64,000 bases of DNA from Calonectria ilicicola. Its lineage: Eukaryota; Ascomycota; Sordariomycetes; Hypocreales; Nectriaceae. Numbering within the stretch: the first letter of the stretch is position 1; each line of letters opens with the position of its first letter. A model generated the notes under the pieces. That model did not search any database. It was not told the origin of the DNA and was given only the letters and a program-made list of their open reading frames with translations. Below are positions 1-13,976 of this stretch, one piece after another. The position numbers were made by a program, and so were the translations under genes. Location: assembly GCA_020809705.1 (NCBI GenBank), contig CP085825.1:7068001-7132000 (forward strand), read 5' to 3'.

Positions 1-3000
1 TCTTCAAGTTTCTGCTCCGCTCTTTTGTCTTGCACTGACCTGCTATTCATGTGAATTTGTGCAATAAATGCACAAATGGATTCAAAGGATTCTCGACCGA
101 GGATTTTTAACAAAGGGACGCTGACATGTAGCTCATCAAGGAGCCAGCGGCGGATTTCAATCCCATGCAGAGAGTCCAAACCAAGGTCAGCCAAAGGTGC
201 ACCACCGGGGATCGAGATGTCCGAAGTTTTCACCATTAGCTTTATCTTTCTGGTCAAGAGGTTCATAATCGCAATGGTTGCATCGCTGACACTTGTGGCC
301 TTGATGAGGTCATCCTGTAAATTCTGGATGGATGATGTTGCAACTTCGACGCTGTGCCCTTCAGAGACCATAGGTGTATGGATCATATGAGAAAAGAAGG
401 CCTTATCTACCCACGCTGGTCGATGTTCTGCCTTTCCATCATCGATGTAGGGCTCCATTCCCATAATGACTTCTCCGCTCGAAGAGCCTGGGCGACCAGC
501 CACGATACCTTGCATCACAACATGGTGAAACTCTGCTTCAGATAATGGGGTTAGGAGCAGTGATCGAAGAATGCCTTCGATATTGGTTCCGTCGGAACGA
601 TCAGTCCTGGCCACGTAACCAATATCAACCAACAATCCAAAGTTCAGGATCGAGGCGGCCAGACCACGGCGTCTCCGCTGCTCCACCAATGTTGCCATAA
701 ACATATTTCCTGCATGGTACATTGATTGGCCTGGGTTGCCACATACGGTCGCCAGAGATCCGAATGTGAGAAAGAAGTCCAGATTATCACTTTGAAACTC
801 TTGGTCAAGATTTAATGTGCCTAAAACTTTGGGGCTGAGCTGTTTCTTCATACTCTCCGCTGAGAGATGAACAAAGATTCCAGCTTCCAAGACCAATGCT
901 CCGTTCGCTACGCCACCGATTTCTGGCATGGTTTGGCGTATCATAACAACGGCCTCGTGCATTTGGGCTCGGTCCGTGATATCCATCTTTATCACTCGAA
1001 CATCTGCGCCAGTGGATCGAAGTTCCGCGAGCCAGTGCTGATTATTCTTAGGATTCCGACTTGATAAAACAATGTGTCGGGCGCCAGCTCGGACCATAAA
1101 GCTGGTTAAAGATTGACCAAGCTCGCCTGCCATTCCCACAAGTAGGTATGTTTTGTTTGCTGAGAAGATAGCTTCGGGGTTGAGGGATGGAATTACTGCG
1201 CTGACTGGTGTCTGCCGTTTCCAATTGAGGATGAGTGACATCCGGTCAGCCGCCGGGTCTAATTCTTCAGACACATTGTGAATATCGATGATATTTGGAG
1301 AAAGGAATTTTAATGACAAGTTAGACAAAGATGTCTCGTGCACCCGATAACATTCAGAGATGATCTCAGCCGTGCAGTACTTGATAAAATCCGCTGCTTC
1401 AAATGTGTGCATATGATAATCTCTACTTAGGAATGCTAGTGCCCTATGCATTATATTATCGACACTTATTAGGGTTGTTAAGTCGTAGGGAATTAGTCTT
1501 CGTATAATTTTAGTGGTATCAAGAGGGTGAAGTTGTAACCACCCAGGCCTTTCGATTCTTGCTGTGGTAGTGACGGTGACAAACATAACCTTGCGTTGCT
1601 GTTGCAGGGCTATTGTGGAAATTATCTCCGCCATTGCCGTAGATACGCCATATACTAGAGTGCTTCCACTGTCTGGGAACTTGGAGATGACATAGCTGCT
1701 AATCAGCAGATGCCCAAGTAACACAAGTGAGTCTGCATGGTCATCATGCAGGGCAGGGGCCTTGAAGACTCTATTCTCAGGCACGAAAACAGTTGAAGAG
1801 CTCATCTCTGTGACACAAAATACTGGAGTCTTTAACTCCAAGTCTTCCGCGTATTCAGTGGTTCCAACACACAAGAAACAGGGACTCTGATTTCCGTTAT
1901 GCAAAGGGATGGAAAGCCGGACGGCGACAGCCACATGGTTGTCCGGGGTCTCAATCGCCGCATTACAAATCAAAATTTGTTTTGAAGAAGCGACATCTTT
2001 AATCAGTTCGACTTCTGCTTTCGGACCAACATCTTTGATAATCCGGCGGCGCTTCGCATTAAGTTTTTCGTTTGCCAAGTCATCTTGTATAAGTCGAGGC
2101 ACCAAAACCTGTCCGCCTCTGATCAAAGTCTCCGGCTCTTGTACCCACAGCAAACCGTCAGTATTACTTTGCGCAGACAGGGTATAAATTGTGCGGAGGA
2201 AGTGACCAAGAATGATATGAATATCCCATGACCCGTGTGGATCAACATCAAGATAGTGAATATCCACATGAGGCAGCTCTCCAGATAGGGCACGACCTAC
2301 GCCAACCATCATATTGGCATATGGGTCCTCAAGCAAACGTCCACGTGTTACAAGTAAAAGGCTGCGGACCGAGCTCAACATTTCTTGCAAATTTTCCAAC
2401 TTCCGGGGGGTTGCATCTTCCGAGAAAAATGGCTTGTCGAGTTCTGATAATGACAGCAAGAAAGTTCCCTGGGAAATGGCACCTGAGTCCAGTTCATTCA
2501 AACCCTCACAAATTTGAACATCCTTAGACCAGCGGCGTAGGATTCTTTCTGCTTGGTGTACCAATTTTGAAACCTCCAAACTCTTTCCTCCAAGAATCAT
2601 AATTGGGACTTCTTGGATGAGGTCTATCGAGGAGAGCGGATCGCGCATCACATCAACTCGATGGTCGATAGCTTGAGTACTGAAGACGGAGTAGGTTTGT
2701 CGGCTTGGGTCAGGATAGTCATTAAAGACACAGTCAATGCCCGAAAATCCATTTGTTCGAAGTATATCGTCCCACTCCTTCACATTGACTCCTGGGCCCA
2801 TTCTTCTTCCCTCATCGGCGCCAAGCCACCAACCTTCTAACCCTCCCATAATGCCGGTCGAGCGAATGGTTGTCCCCGTCACCTCAACAGCTATGAGATA
2901 TCCTCCGGGCTTTAGAAGGGCCCGGGCATTTTTGATCGTCTCAGATAAGCTCCGAGTGGCATGCAACACATTAGCTGCAATTACAACGTCGAAACTCTGC

Positions 3001-6000
3001 TCATCGAAGCCTTGTGCTGCGGGTTTCTTCTCAACATTGAAGGCCTTGAAGTGAACCTTCGGCCGATGTTTCGAAGGTAACTTTTCCTTCAACCTAGCGA
3101 AAAAGAATTCGGAGATGTCGGTACAAGTGAAGGAGGCATAAGCCGAGTCGATAGCATCCAGAATTGATAGCGTTGTACCACCAGTACCGGCACCAATTTC
3201 CACAATGTTTGCCCTGGGGTATTTGTGGCTGATCTGGTGCATCAAATCACATACGTATTCATTGCAGGCCAAAAGTCCATTGCTGTTCTTGTAGAAGCGA
3301 CTGAAAAGATCATTTCGTATGATGTGCTCCATCATGTCGGACTCTTGTCTGACCACCGAAGGTAAATTCTCGCCAACAACCGTCAGCATTTTGACATCTA
3401 GATTATCGCGGTGATTATTAGATAGTACGATAATGCTTTCGTGGGTGTCGTTTAACCACTCGCTTCTAAGAACAGCGTGTTTCCCGCTGCGTACTGTATC
3501 CAGGGTTGTGTTGATGAAACTAAGGAGCTTTTTGTGATACCATTTCGTTGTTAACCACTCCTCAGGATGGACCTTTTGGACAAGATCGTGCATATAGAAT
3601 AGAGAGATGCGCTCATAAATATCAACCATGTGCATCGGCTCATCTAGGAAATTCTTTCCTTCGGAAGGATCTGATAACCCGTATGCACCCTCGATACCCC
3701 AAATTGTCTTCACAAACAGATTTCGATCATCCGAAGCTTGAGGCTCAGAGATAGCCTTGAATATCAAACCATCGACTCGAATACCACAGGCAAGGCCGAC
3801 TGGTTGAGTGCAAATGTTGATATCGACTTCCAGATGGCGCTCATTGAAGCTTGTCATCAGACTCTCAATTTCCAGATGGGTTGTTCCAAGTGCATCTTGG
3901 AATGTTTCATTAGGATCAACAATAACTCGTTTTATCCCTACAGGGAGATATGAGCTTCCTAGAGCCCTTTCTGCATTCGATATCACTGTCGCCAAACCTG
4001 CTTGGAATGCAACATCTAAGAGCGCGGGGTGGAGGATGCAACCAATCTCAAGACTCTGCTTTCCCCACGAAGCGGTTGCTTTAGCATGACCCCAAGACCT
4101 ATTGAGAGTTGAGAGTCCACGGAAAGCACCGTCGTAAACAAGCCCAATTTCGGACAGTGCTTGATGAAATCTCTCGGTGCTCAAGGGAGCGAGCTCACAT
4201 CCGGTGATACAACTACGTGGCAGATCTTCCGGTACTGCTCGGCCAAGATGAATCAGCACGCGGCCGCCGCATGTCTTCTCAAGATCTTTTTGATTTGAAG
4301 AGATGTACGAAACAAAATCTGCTTCAAGAGCTTCGTCGTCCTTCACAGTTTCAGGCAGTATTTCGCTCCTGACTGTGAATAGAATCTCGACACTGTTGTC
4401 CTCACTTATGACTACCGCTTTAGTGATAGACATATTTTGAACCTCCACCATCTTGATTGGACGCCCATGAACAAAGGACTTCGCAGCATCTACAACCAGA
4501 CTCACGTACCCAGCCGCTGGAAAGAGAACCTGACTTTGGAAGGTGTGACCCTTAATCCAAAGCATTTCATCAAGATGAAAAATGTTCCGCCATCTTCTTT
4601 CATATCGCGAGTCTTCTTGCAGCCGACCTAAGAGCGTGTTTGAGGCCTGAGGAACAAGTCGAAAGTTTCGAGAGACTCGAGATTCACGCCAGTGGATCTT
4701 GTCATGATCCCAAGAGTATGAAGGTAGGTCTTTGAGAATGCTCGGATGGGCCTGCAAACTAAATGCCGTTCTCCATCTCTTATAGTCCATGGTGGAGGGG
4801 CCCAGGTAGTCCCATATCATTCCGACAGCACCCGATACGGCCTCGATGGCATCGATCTTTCTTTCCAAGCAACCAGAATATGGAAACAATGAGACATCTA
4901 ATGCTTTGACCGTTTGAGTTACAGGACCTTTCAAAGCTGGATGCGGCCCAATTTCGAGCGCTCCACCGAAGGTTATCGCATTGTTCTGGATAGCAAAGGC
5001 AAGAGCTTCTGAAAACATTACTGGCCGTACCATGTTTTCAACCCAATACTGACCACAGAGCTGATGTTGAAACGGCATTTCAAGTACATCGGTATCGGCG
5101 TAGACACTGGATATCCAAGCACAAGTCTGCCCGTCAGGTGGCTTCTGAACTTGAATGTCTAGTTCCCTGAGATGCGATAAGTAAATATCCGCGCATTGCA
5201 TCATGTGATGAGAGTGATAGGCGGTATCTACACGAAGCTGCCTATTTTGAATCCCTTTTTCGTCCAGATATTTTTGAAGTTCGGTAATTGCATCAATATC
5301 GCCAGAAAGCGTGACACTGGATGGAGCGTTACTTGCCGCTACCTCAACTCGGCCTGCAAACTGGTCTTCCGAGCAAAGAGTAGTTGCATCCGCAAAGGAT
5401 AATGATGCCGCCATCATACCTCCCGAAATCCCGCTGGGACCTTTCGCAAGGTGGGCTACATAGCCCCTGTAATACGCAATACCCATGGCATGGTTGAGGC
5501 TCAAGAGACCAGCGGCGTATGCTGCCCCAATCTCCCCGGAAGAATGGCCGATGACGGCTGAGAAATTGATGCCGGTGGCCTTCAAGAGATCTACGAGAGC
5601 AATCTGAATGGCAGTGCACAATGGCTGCGATATCTTCGCCAGCGAAATGTTCGATACACCCTCAGGTGCCTCCAGCTCCTCTCGCAACGACCATTCAGGT
5701 GGAGTAGGTAGCGCCGCCAAAGCATCCTCGCACTTTTGCAGAGAAGACGCAAATGACTCACAGGATTTCAAGAGGCTGAGACCCATCTGTGCTGTTTGTG
5801 CACCCTGTAAATATTTGTAGTTAGCTTATGTAGGCCAAAGATAGCAGGCATTTTATCGCCTTGTTGCTTATTCAACGTACCTGTCCGGTGAAGATGCCGA
5901 GAATTCTAGCAGAGCCATCAGGAGCAGCCTCATCCAAAGAACTGACTCCAAATATCGACTCGATAGGCAAATTCTTTGCGGCATCAATTACTTTTTGCAA

Positions 6001-7557
6001 CCTTTCTGTGAGTTGTTGGCGTGTTGTCACCATGGGGATTGTGATTCGATGGCGGAAGGCCGTCCTCCTCGAGTGCAAGGTGTATGCCAATGCATCAAGA
6101 TCTAGCCCCTCACTCACATTAACATAGTCCAGCATCTGGTTCAGCTGACTCATTAATGAAGATTGAGTCTTGGCTGAGAAGAAAAATGGCCCTACAGGCA
6201 GAGAAAGACTGTCCTGTTGTTCTGGTGCCATTTTTGAGGGAGGGTCAAAACTCTCAATAATGACATGTGCATTAGTGCCTCCAAAGCCGAAACTATTGAT
6301 ACTTGCCCGACGCACCTGACCATGAGTATCTGGCCATGGCAAGGGGGACGTGGGTACACATAGGTTATCGTAGAAAGGTTTAACTGAAGGATTGAGCTCA
6401 TTAAAATGCATGTTGGGAGGGATAATTCTGTGCTGGATTGCGAGCGAAGCCTTAAGAAGACCTGCTAATCCAGCGCCACCTTCAAGATGACCAATAACTG
6501 TTTTAATAGAACCACAATACAAAGGTACCTCATTCTCAGCACCAGTGGTGCCTTGTGGGAGAAATACATCTCTGATAGCCCGGGCCTCAACGGGATCACC
6601 GGCTGGGGTGCCAGTACCATGGCATTCAAAATATTGGCATCGATTCAACACGGGGTCCAATCCAGCGTTGAAATATGTCTGACGGATCAATTCGGCCTGA
6701 GATGTTGAACTTGGCATCGTGATGCCATTGGTGCGACCGTCAGAGTTTACACCAGTCTCCCGGATTATAGACTCAATGCGATCGCCATCTTGGATGGCTT
6801 TGCTCAGAGGTTTTAATACCACAGCCGCACATCCTTCGCCTCTAGCATAACCATTTGCATCCTTGTCCCACATACGTGACCGAGAGTCAGGCGAGAGCAT
6901 ATGTAGGGTGGATTCTGTAATGAACCAATATGGGTCGAACAAGAGATTCACTCCTGCCACCAGTGCCTGAGAAGCTTCCCCAGTGCGTAAAGCTTGTACG
7001 GCGAGATGCAGTGCAACGAGGGAGCCAGAACATGCCGTATCAACGGTCATTGAAGGACCCTTAAGGTCAAACGTATAAGAAATTCTGTTTGAGAGGATAG
7101 CACGAGAAAGACCGGTGGCCGCATTGCGTCCCATAGTGTCCACATCTCGTGCCTGAATGGTGTAGTAATCATCTGTCATGACGCCAACATGGACAGATGT
7201 CTGTGATCCTTCTACAGAAGAAAGCGGCCACCCCGCTGCCTCAAAGGCCTCATAGGCTGTTTCTAGGAGGACTCTGTGCTGGGGATCCATGTCGGCTGCC
7301 TCTTGGGGGTTAATTCGGAAAAAAGATGCATCGAAGTGACGGACATCTTCATTCAATAGGTAAGCACGATGAGACACATTCGTGCAACCATGATGCTCTC
7401 CATTCTTGTCATAAAAGTTGGCAAAGTTTAGCCTCTCGGGGCCAAAGCTTGAGACAACGTCCCGTGGAGCCTTAAGCAGCTCCCATAATTTCGATGGTGA
7501 ACTTGCAGAGCCAAGGAACCGGCACGCCGATCCCACAATTGCAATTGGTTCGGCCAT
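1..7557 (-). CDS. Highly reducing polyketide synthase (ER-defective type; PKS-NRPS or LovB-like), 3' end outside window
   Basis: Two exons are visible, 7557-5881 and 5804-1, joined by a GTACGT...TACAG intron; the frame stays open to the edge (about 2,490 residues seen). Order: KS (about 1-435; Cys in DTACSGS, His in CHGTGTPAGDP, IGHLEGG), AT (about 555-880; FTGQGAQ, GHSSGEIG), DH (about 970-1270; His in GHTFQSQVLFP, Asp in LLDVAFQ), C-methyltransferase (about 1380-1560; VEIGAGTGGTT), a structural-KR/inactive-ER stretch with no NADPH-binding glycine loop (about 1620-2090), KR (about 2105-2300; LVGMAGELG, GNPGQSMYHAGNM) and ACP (Ser near 2436 in LGLDSLHG). The DH motif has Ser where HxxxGxxxxP normally has Gly. 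The KR and inactive-ER style is that of PKS-NRPS hybrids, which need a trans-acting ER; whether C-A-T-R domains follow cannot be seen. ATG 7557 gives the canonical KS start. Chemistry: reduced, C-methylated polyketide chain assembly. Confidence 0.93.
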
Positions 7558-7686
7558 CTTTTCTTATGATGCAATAGGCCTCAGTAAGATAGAAAAACGG
7601 GAAAATAAACAGTAATGGAGAGATGTAGTCGTTCTTTGTGAGATGGAAAGATATGGCGAAAGTTCCAGTGTGGGTTGCTGGACGGC

Positions 7687-7696
7687 TTTAAATATA
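7687..7696 (-). promoter_or_regulatory. TATA-like element upstream of the PKS
   Basis: On the minus strand the sequence reads TATATTTAAA, about 130 nt upstream of the PKS ATG. Position and sequence fit a fungal TATA box; no experimental support. Confidence 0.4.
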
Positions 7697-7699
7697 CCC

Positions 7700-10600
7700 A
7701 CAAGATGTACACAATGTCACTGAAAAAAACAACAGCTGACACGCCTCCTACGTATGAGACTGTTTAACGGAAGCAGGCCATCACGGGAGGTATCGTGGAA
7801 CGGTGGCTGGCTTGGGTATCGACACACAACCCAGTTAGAATCAATTTTAGTCTGCGGGGCTTGGATCAACACCATCACCTTAAGGAACAGAGAGAAAAGC
7901 AAATTGGATTAGCATGTGCATGATCCTAGGCTGACCTAACTGCCAGCTCCACTGGTTCGTTTTTCTCCACTGATCAACATGAAAGCTATAGATCGAGAAT
8001 ACCCCTATCCCAATGCCACACATTTTGTCCATAATGTGAGTGCTGACTCACTCAGCGACTCTTATTGGCCATAGATCCTTCACCGAGATCTACTGTACTT
8101 CTCACACTTTTATTAGACCAGTTCTTGGACGTAAGAGGCTATAAATCCCCGTGGCTAGCTGAATTAGGCCCTGGCAGATGGCACAGTATACCCTCTTAAT
8201 CAACAATAGGTCTAGAAGAAAGCTCACTTATTCTCAGCAATTGAGGGGCTGAGCACTCAAATATTGGTTGGACTAGTCCTGTGCTTGTACCGTCTTGGCA
8301 TAAAGGCGGCAGCATTCAGACTAGCCGATCCCCGGCCAGACTAAAAGTTCGGGGCAAAGCCAAGGCTTGAGGAGTTCCCTGTGTGATATTCTTAGGAGGG
8401 GTAGTCGCATACCGCAAATCAACATTGGCTCAAAACGTCACGATCGTCCACGTCGTGCGCAGTAGTAGTAAGGATCCCTCATGACGTTGAGGGTGTCACT
8501 AGCGCACGAGCAGGGGTGCCCGATTAATTTCGGCTCCGGTACTGCGGCACATCCAGCTGATCACAGCCAGAAAGTTCCTGTTTAACCATGCAGTTTTTCG
8601 ATATTTTGTTCTGAGCCATAAAAGTCTTATCAAGATCCAACGCTCAAATATGGCGTAGCAGGCGATGGACTAGTCAGCCCAATAAATGGAATGTCGTGAA
8701 TACGTGGCATGAAGAGCGCAAACGTCACCGTTTGGGTCTAAATTCAAGCCCAGATCGTCATACCTAGGGTAGACTCTACCGAGGAAAAGGTATGGTTAGC
8801 TTGTTCAGGGTAAACAACTAATGCTAGATTAGACGTTAGTTGGGATATCAACGTTCGCGCGAACGCGGCACGCTTGGCGCGAAGAAACAGTGGGATGTGC
8901 TTGCAGATATTTTTTAGCACGTGATTGGAGTCTCTACCAAGCCCGTGGTGCTGGAAAAGGGATGTGAACATACACCCCTATTTTCTGATGTCCGCGCCTA
9001 AATTTAAGTAGCCGTCATGTAGATCCAATTCCAACTGCACACACTAACACCCTAGTTTCGATTAGCTCCATCTGAAAGCCAGGGTCGCAGATATAAACTT
9101 GACTCTCAAGAATCGGTATGGCAATATTTAGTTCATAAATAATGCACAAAAGATCACAGCAGACGGGCATATACCTGCAGCATCAAAGTAAGAGGGAGGC
9201 AAAGGAAAGGGGTGGTGGTGGATTCGGATCTTCCCTTAGACCGGGTAGTTGCATCCACATTCCGGTACTAGTCTTTTGGTACTTAACAGCACCCCTTGAC
9301 CGGGAGAGACGGCTCACCTAGTTAACTTAATATTTTTACCTTGCCATTAGGTCGGGGGCCTCAGATCTTCGTCAACCGGCCTTGTGCTCTAGTGTCTCAA
9401 CGGATTCGCTCACCGCATTGCCTCTAACCAGTCAATCAAGTCATCAATCTGGAACATATTTAGGCGGATGAAAACACTAAGATGTACGGATTCTTCGTGA
9501 AAGTGAGCCTTTTCCCTAGTTCGTATTCCTCTCGGCCCAATGACTGCAGAGGTGACCATGCATTACAGTTACAGTGACGCACTATAGGAAAGGTTTCGTT
9601 GTCATGTTGGTCTGGACCCAATTGCCCGCAATTGTCTTAAACAATTGTACGCTAAGTACAACTGCGGAGAAACATTTATCTGTCATTCTTTATTTAGCCA
9701 CTAATCTCTTGGACTGAAGCTTTTAGATCTAGCTGGAGTCTCATTGCTCGTGCTTGTTTAGATGAAGGTGCTTTCAGGCCGGTAGGTCTCTAGAACGGAT
9801 GACAAGAGCCTACCCTGCCCAGCCATGTGCACTTGACTCGTGTTTATATCCTAAGGCTAATGCTGAACCTTGGCTTTATTGTCAGTACTTGCATATACCA
9901 CACCAATGCATATATGAACCTTTTGTCACACGATTGCGGGAGTTCGGATTGAGTGTGAGGTTCGAGTAGCGGCATTGTTATGATGAGTAATCGATGACAG
10001 CACTGTAAATGCATACGATAGAATTGAAAAGTTTTTGAGCAGGGTTTGAAGCGCTTTTGTTCATGCAGCGTTTGTATTTTGTATTTTTGGGAGCATCTCT
10101 GGAGGGATTGACGACGTTTCAAGCTGAGCTAAATTCCGAAAGGCCATCGACCATCCTGCAAAGCAGATATTTGACATAAGCCTACAGTAGATGCACCACG
10201 CACGCAAACTTCAATCTCAGTCAAACCATGACAAAAGATTAATTCAAAGACGATGATATTTTTTATTATAGCCAAGCAATTACATAAAGGCAATTAGATC
10301 AGTATTGTATACTCTCAATGAGTTCTTTACCAATACAATGAGATGGATACGCAGGAAGAGAGGTACTTAGTGGAGTATAATGAAGATATTGTACAACTCC
10401 ACTTACGCCAGCTAGACATCGTATATCAAGGTGTAGAATGCAATGCGCAAAGCACGGCGGCCACTTGGTAGCAGCGAGCATTTTATTGGATAATTTATCG
10501 TCCAATTTTGAAGCGAAATAAAAAAGATTCTCTTGGCCAGATCACTCTATTGTATATGATGAACTCCCATGTAGGGATGCCCGGCTCTTCTCGTCGGCGG

Positions 10601-11628
10601 GAGTACGCAGTTTAAGAGCTGCCTGGTTAGTTAGCAATCTAGCTCACTAAAAGCATTCCGTGGGTATTGCATATTTAATTTATTTTAATAATGCTCAGCA
10701 AATCTGGCAATCGAATTTCTCTAGCCTCCCTCGTGGGTGCTAGTTTTTCTACCGTTTTTCCTACTATTCTCATTAGATCAGTTTGCAGAAGGTATAAAGG
10801 AGGCATAAACAAACCAAGGTATAAATAAATATATTTGCTACGATTCTATCTAATAAAAATGAAAGTCACTTAGCTACCAAGACAACCCAAAATGGGCCCT
10901 TCTCATCGATCTTATTATGAACCATCTTTTACACAGGATTCACGGCCCTCTTTACGTTCCCATTGCCCTGAATTATTTCTAATAGGCTGCATTATAAAGT
11001 TGAAGTGACTATGCCACAAAAAGGGTCGGTTAGTGAAAATAATTAACCGAGATGTGGCACAGTGCATGCATGCATGCTCATGGGCTGATTCCCTTCGTCA
11101 GGATGCTTCTCACTGGAGGCTCGTTAGTGGGCAGTGCTTGTAGGGCTGGCTCGAGCTGTGGTAAAAAAAAAAAAAAAAAGTGGCTCCACAAGATGCCGAA
11201 GCTGAATACAGCTGAAACAGCCATCGCACCCTAACCTCACCTCAGTATTGCACGCTCAAGGTCTAAATCGCCAAATCATCAGTAATTGTTTCCTTCAATA
11301 CGACTCAACTAGCCGGCTGAGAGAACCCTTGGCGAACAGTTCTTTTTTTTCTAAACAATGTCGGTCAAATATTGACGCCAACGTAAAATTTGTAAGGTAA
11401 AGTCGCTATTACTTTGGCTGAAGGACAAACCTGGCGACAAAATTTAGGCGGCAATATGGACCCACTGGCGAAGGATCCGACAGGGTTTCCATCAAGACAA
11501 CCAACAACAGCAGAAAAATACCTAAGATTAGGCATTTGCGGGCAGTGCACACCCCAGCACAGTTGTTTTAAATACTGAGTGGTCGCTATCGACTCTGGGT
11601 TAGGATAAACACGCATCTTCTGAATGCA
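7700..11628. other. Gene desert between the PKS and the DUF6536 gene
   Basis: About 3.9 kb in which no reading frame shows a recognisable family. The ORFs here are short (60-92 codons), mostly lack ATG or compositional support, and have no motif I recognise. It holds an A17 tract at 11163-11179, a short alternating GCAT run near 11065-11078 and a CACGTG hexamer near 8919. The part next to 7557 is the likely PKS promoter. Decayed repeats could be present but I could not identify one. Confidence 0.5.
11163..11179 (+). repeat. Poly(A) tract, 17 nt
   Basis: Uninterrupted run of 17 A in an otherwise mixed intergenic sequence. It could be a simple slippage tract or the 3' tail of a retroposed copy; no target-site duplication or element body was recognised beside it. 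Confidence 0.6.
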
Positions 11629-13976
11629 ATGAAAGTCAGCAGCCTCATCCCCTGGCGGCGGACCAAGTCGTCAACATCGTCTAAAGACGTGGAGGGCCAG
11701 TCCGCCAAAGCTTCCTATGCAAGACTCTGGTCTGGACAAAATTTTAGTCTCTTTCTCGGTTCTGGTGGTTGCTTGCTAATATTTATTGTAAACCTCATCC
11801 TCACGATATGGTCTCTAACACAACCACATGGAGAAAATGACAAGGGCGTTCGCAGGATCATACGGGAGGGGTCGTGTTCAGAAATCCGCATCATAAACAT
11901 GATCGTGCATCTTATTATCAACGTTCTGAGCTCGGTTCTATTGGCAGCAAGCAACTACGGTATGCAGTGTCTCTCAGCTCCAACTCGAGCCGATATAGAC
12001 AAAGCCCACTTCCAAGGAAAGTGGATGGATATTGGCATACCCAGCGTACGAAATCTTACCAGGATTTCACGCAAGAGATCCATATTGTGGCTTGTATTAA
12101 TTTTATCGTCTGTACCTCTTCACCTCGTGTAAGTGTATTCTTCATTGCTACTTTACGTCATACACATTCTATCTTTCTCATCTTGGCATTCCATAATTCC
12201 TCTGCAAATATCCTTTCAGATCTATATGTTAATTTTCCATCCACCTAGTTACAACTCAGTCGTCTTCTCGTCTCTGATGGCAGTTGATTACACAGTTTGG
12301 GGGGTCACGGACGTTCATCCCAATCGGAGCTCCATCTTTTCGTTTGCGCTTGATGAGATTGATTATGCAGAAACAAACCCTTATGACATCATGACTTACC
12401 CGGGGTTGCTTAGTCCGCCACCTCAAAACTACACCAAGCTTTTGAAAGATTGGTGGGGTCTTGGCAGACAAGGAAAATTGGACAACCTAACAAATCTGGA
12501 ATGCATCGACAAGTATTCCACGGCATTCCAAACGTCTCACAGCACTCTGATAGTAGTTCTCGAGGAGACCAAGTATTCGGCATTTATCGAAGCTCCGTTC
12601 ACACAGGTAGTGGTCGATATGCCATTTGGTAATTACACGGGCGACAGCATGTGGAGTTGGATGTGCAGCGATAACAGCATAGACACTGGGACCTGTCGAT
12701 CGCGCCTACCAGCTATCAAGCAGAACATAAGCAACTGGGCCCCATTTGGCGACACACCGGTCAAATATTGCCTCGCCAAACCGGTATCTTCACGCTGTCG
12801 ACTTAATTTCAGCCCTCCTCTCATGGCTCCAGTTCTCATCACCAACCTTATTAAGGTAGTAGTTCTACTCTACGTTGTACTACAGCCTCGAGATGAACGT
12901 TTATATGTTCTTGGCGACGCCATCGAATCTTTTCTCACTACACCAGACACATTCTCCAACGACAGCTGCCTTGTTTCTGCCAGCGATATAAAAAAAAAGA
13001 AAGGCAAACAGGATTGGCGGGGCCCTAGGAAGTGGGCTCCAGTTAAACGACGTTGGGGAACAGCAATCAGTTACCGCCGTTGGATAGCTAGTGGACTATT
13101 GTAAGCCTCTCCCCCTTTTCATTGTGTCCTCGTACCGATCCGATCCCATTTTCTCTATGATCACCGAAAAGTCTCCATTCAACTAAATAATCCAACAGGT
13201 ACTCATTCGCTCTTGCTGTTGCCATATTTTTCTTCGTGTGGGGCATCCGCAATCTCAACAGTGCAAAGGATTTCAAAACTCTTTGGGATCTAGGTTTTGG
13301 AAAGGTGACTGATGCTGCAATGGTCATGAGCTCAAGGGCATTCTTCATATTCAACAATTCTAGGATAATAGTGAGCACACTGCTTGCCAATATCCCACAG
13401 TTTGTCTTTTCGGGGCTCTACTTCCAGTACAACGCCATATTTACAGGTATGTTGGCCGCTCAAGAATGGAGCAGCTATAGCAAGACGAGAAAAGGCCTGA
13501 GGGTCTCGTCTGACCCAAGAGAAGAGCAACGGTCTACACATTTCTTACACCTACCGTACCGATGGGGCACTTCCTTGATCCTCTTGTCAATTTTGGTCCA
13601 CTGGATGCTGTCTCAGAGTATCTTTGTCGTTGCTGTCGAAAAAAGAGATGATTTATCTGGCACGTTATTCTCATCCTGTGGCTATTCGCCGATGGCAATT
13701 CTGGGAGCCCTAATTGCATCCTTAGTAATGGTTGCAGCTGTTGCTATAGTGAGCTGTTTTGGATTGCCTGCCGGAATCCCGGTGGTTGGAAGTTGTAGCC
13801 TGGCTATAGCAGCTGCGTGTCATCATCCTAGCGGAAATTCACAACCACAGGACGGGCTTCTCCAAGTAAAGTGGGGCGTGATGTCTTTCGAGGATGAAAG
13901 AGAGGGAGGTCTTGATCACTGCGGGTTTTCTAGTGAATACGTTGAAGATCCAAAAGAGGGCATTGAATACTCTTAG
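11629..13976 (+). CDS. DUF6536 family multipass membrane protein
   Basis: Three exons, 11629-12128, 12249-13100 and 13199-13976, give about 709 aa with phases that match (HLV|YNSVVF and GLL|YSFALA across the two introns). The N-terminal third carries the signature of the fungal DUF6536 domain: LSSVLLAASNYGMQCL followed by APTRADIDKAH, DIGIPSVRNL and SSVPLHLVYNS. Hydrophobic segments lie near residues 45-65, 95-115, 155-170, 265-285, and several between 460 and 650. The C-terminal tail is acidic. Function is unknown for the family; a polytopic membrane location is the only safe statement. It is the first intact gene beyond the PKS, transcribed the opposite way, with nothing to tie it to the pathway. 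Confidence 0.85.

Noticed and set aside
1200..2600. An active enoylreductase domain in the PKS
   Set aside because: No NADPH-binding glycine-rich loop is seen; the sequence matches the degenerate ER region of PKS-NRPS-type enzymes.
8744..10505. Minus-strand frames of 68-92 codons in the gene desert
   Set aside because: Low-complexity or random-looking translations with no recognisable motif or plausible splice partners.
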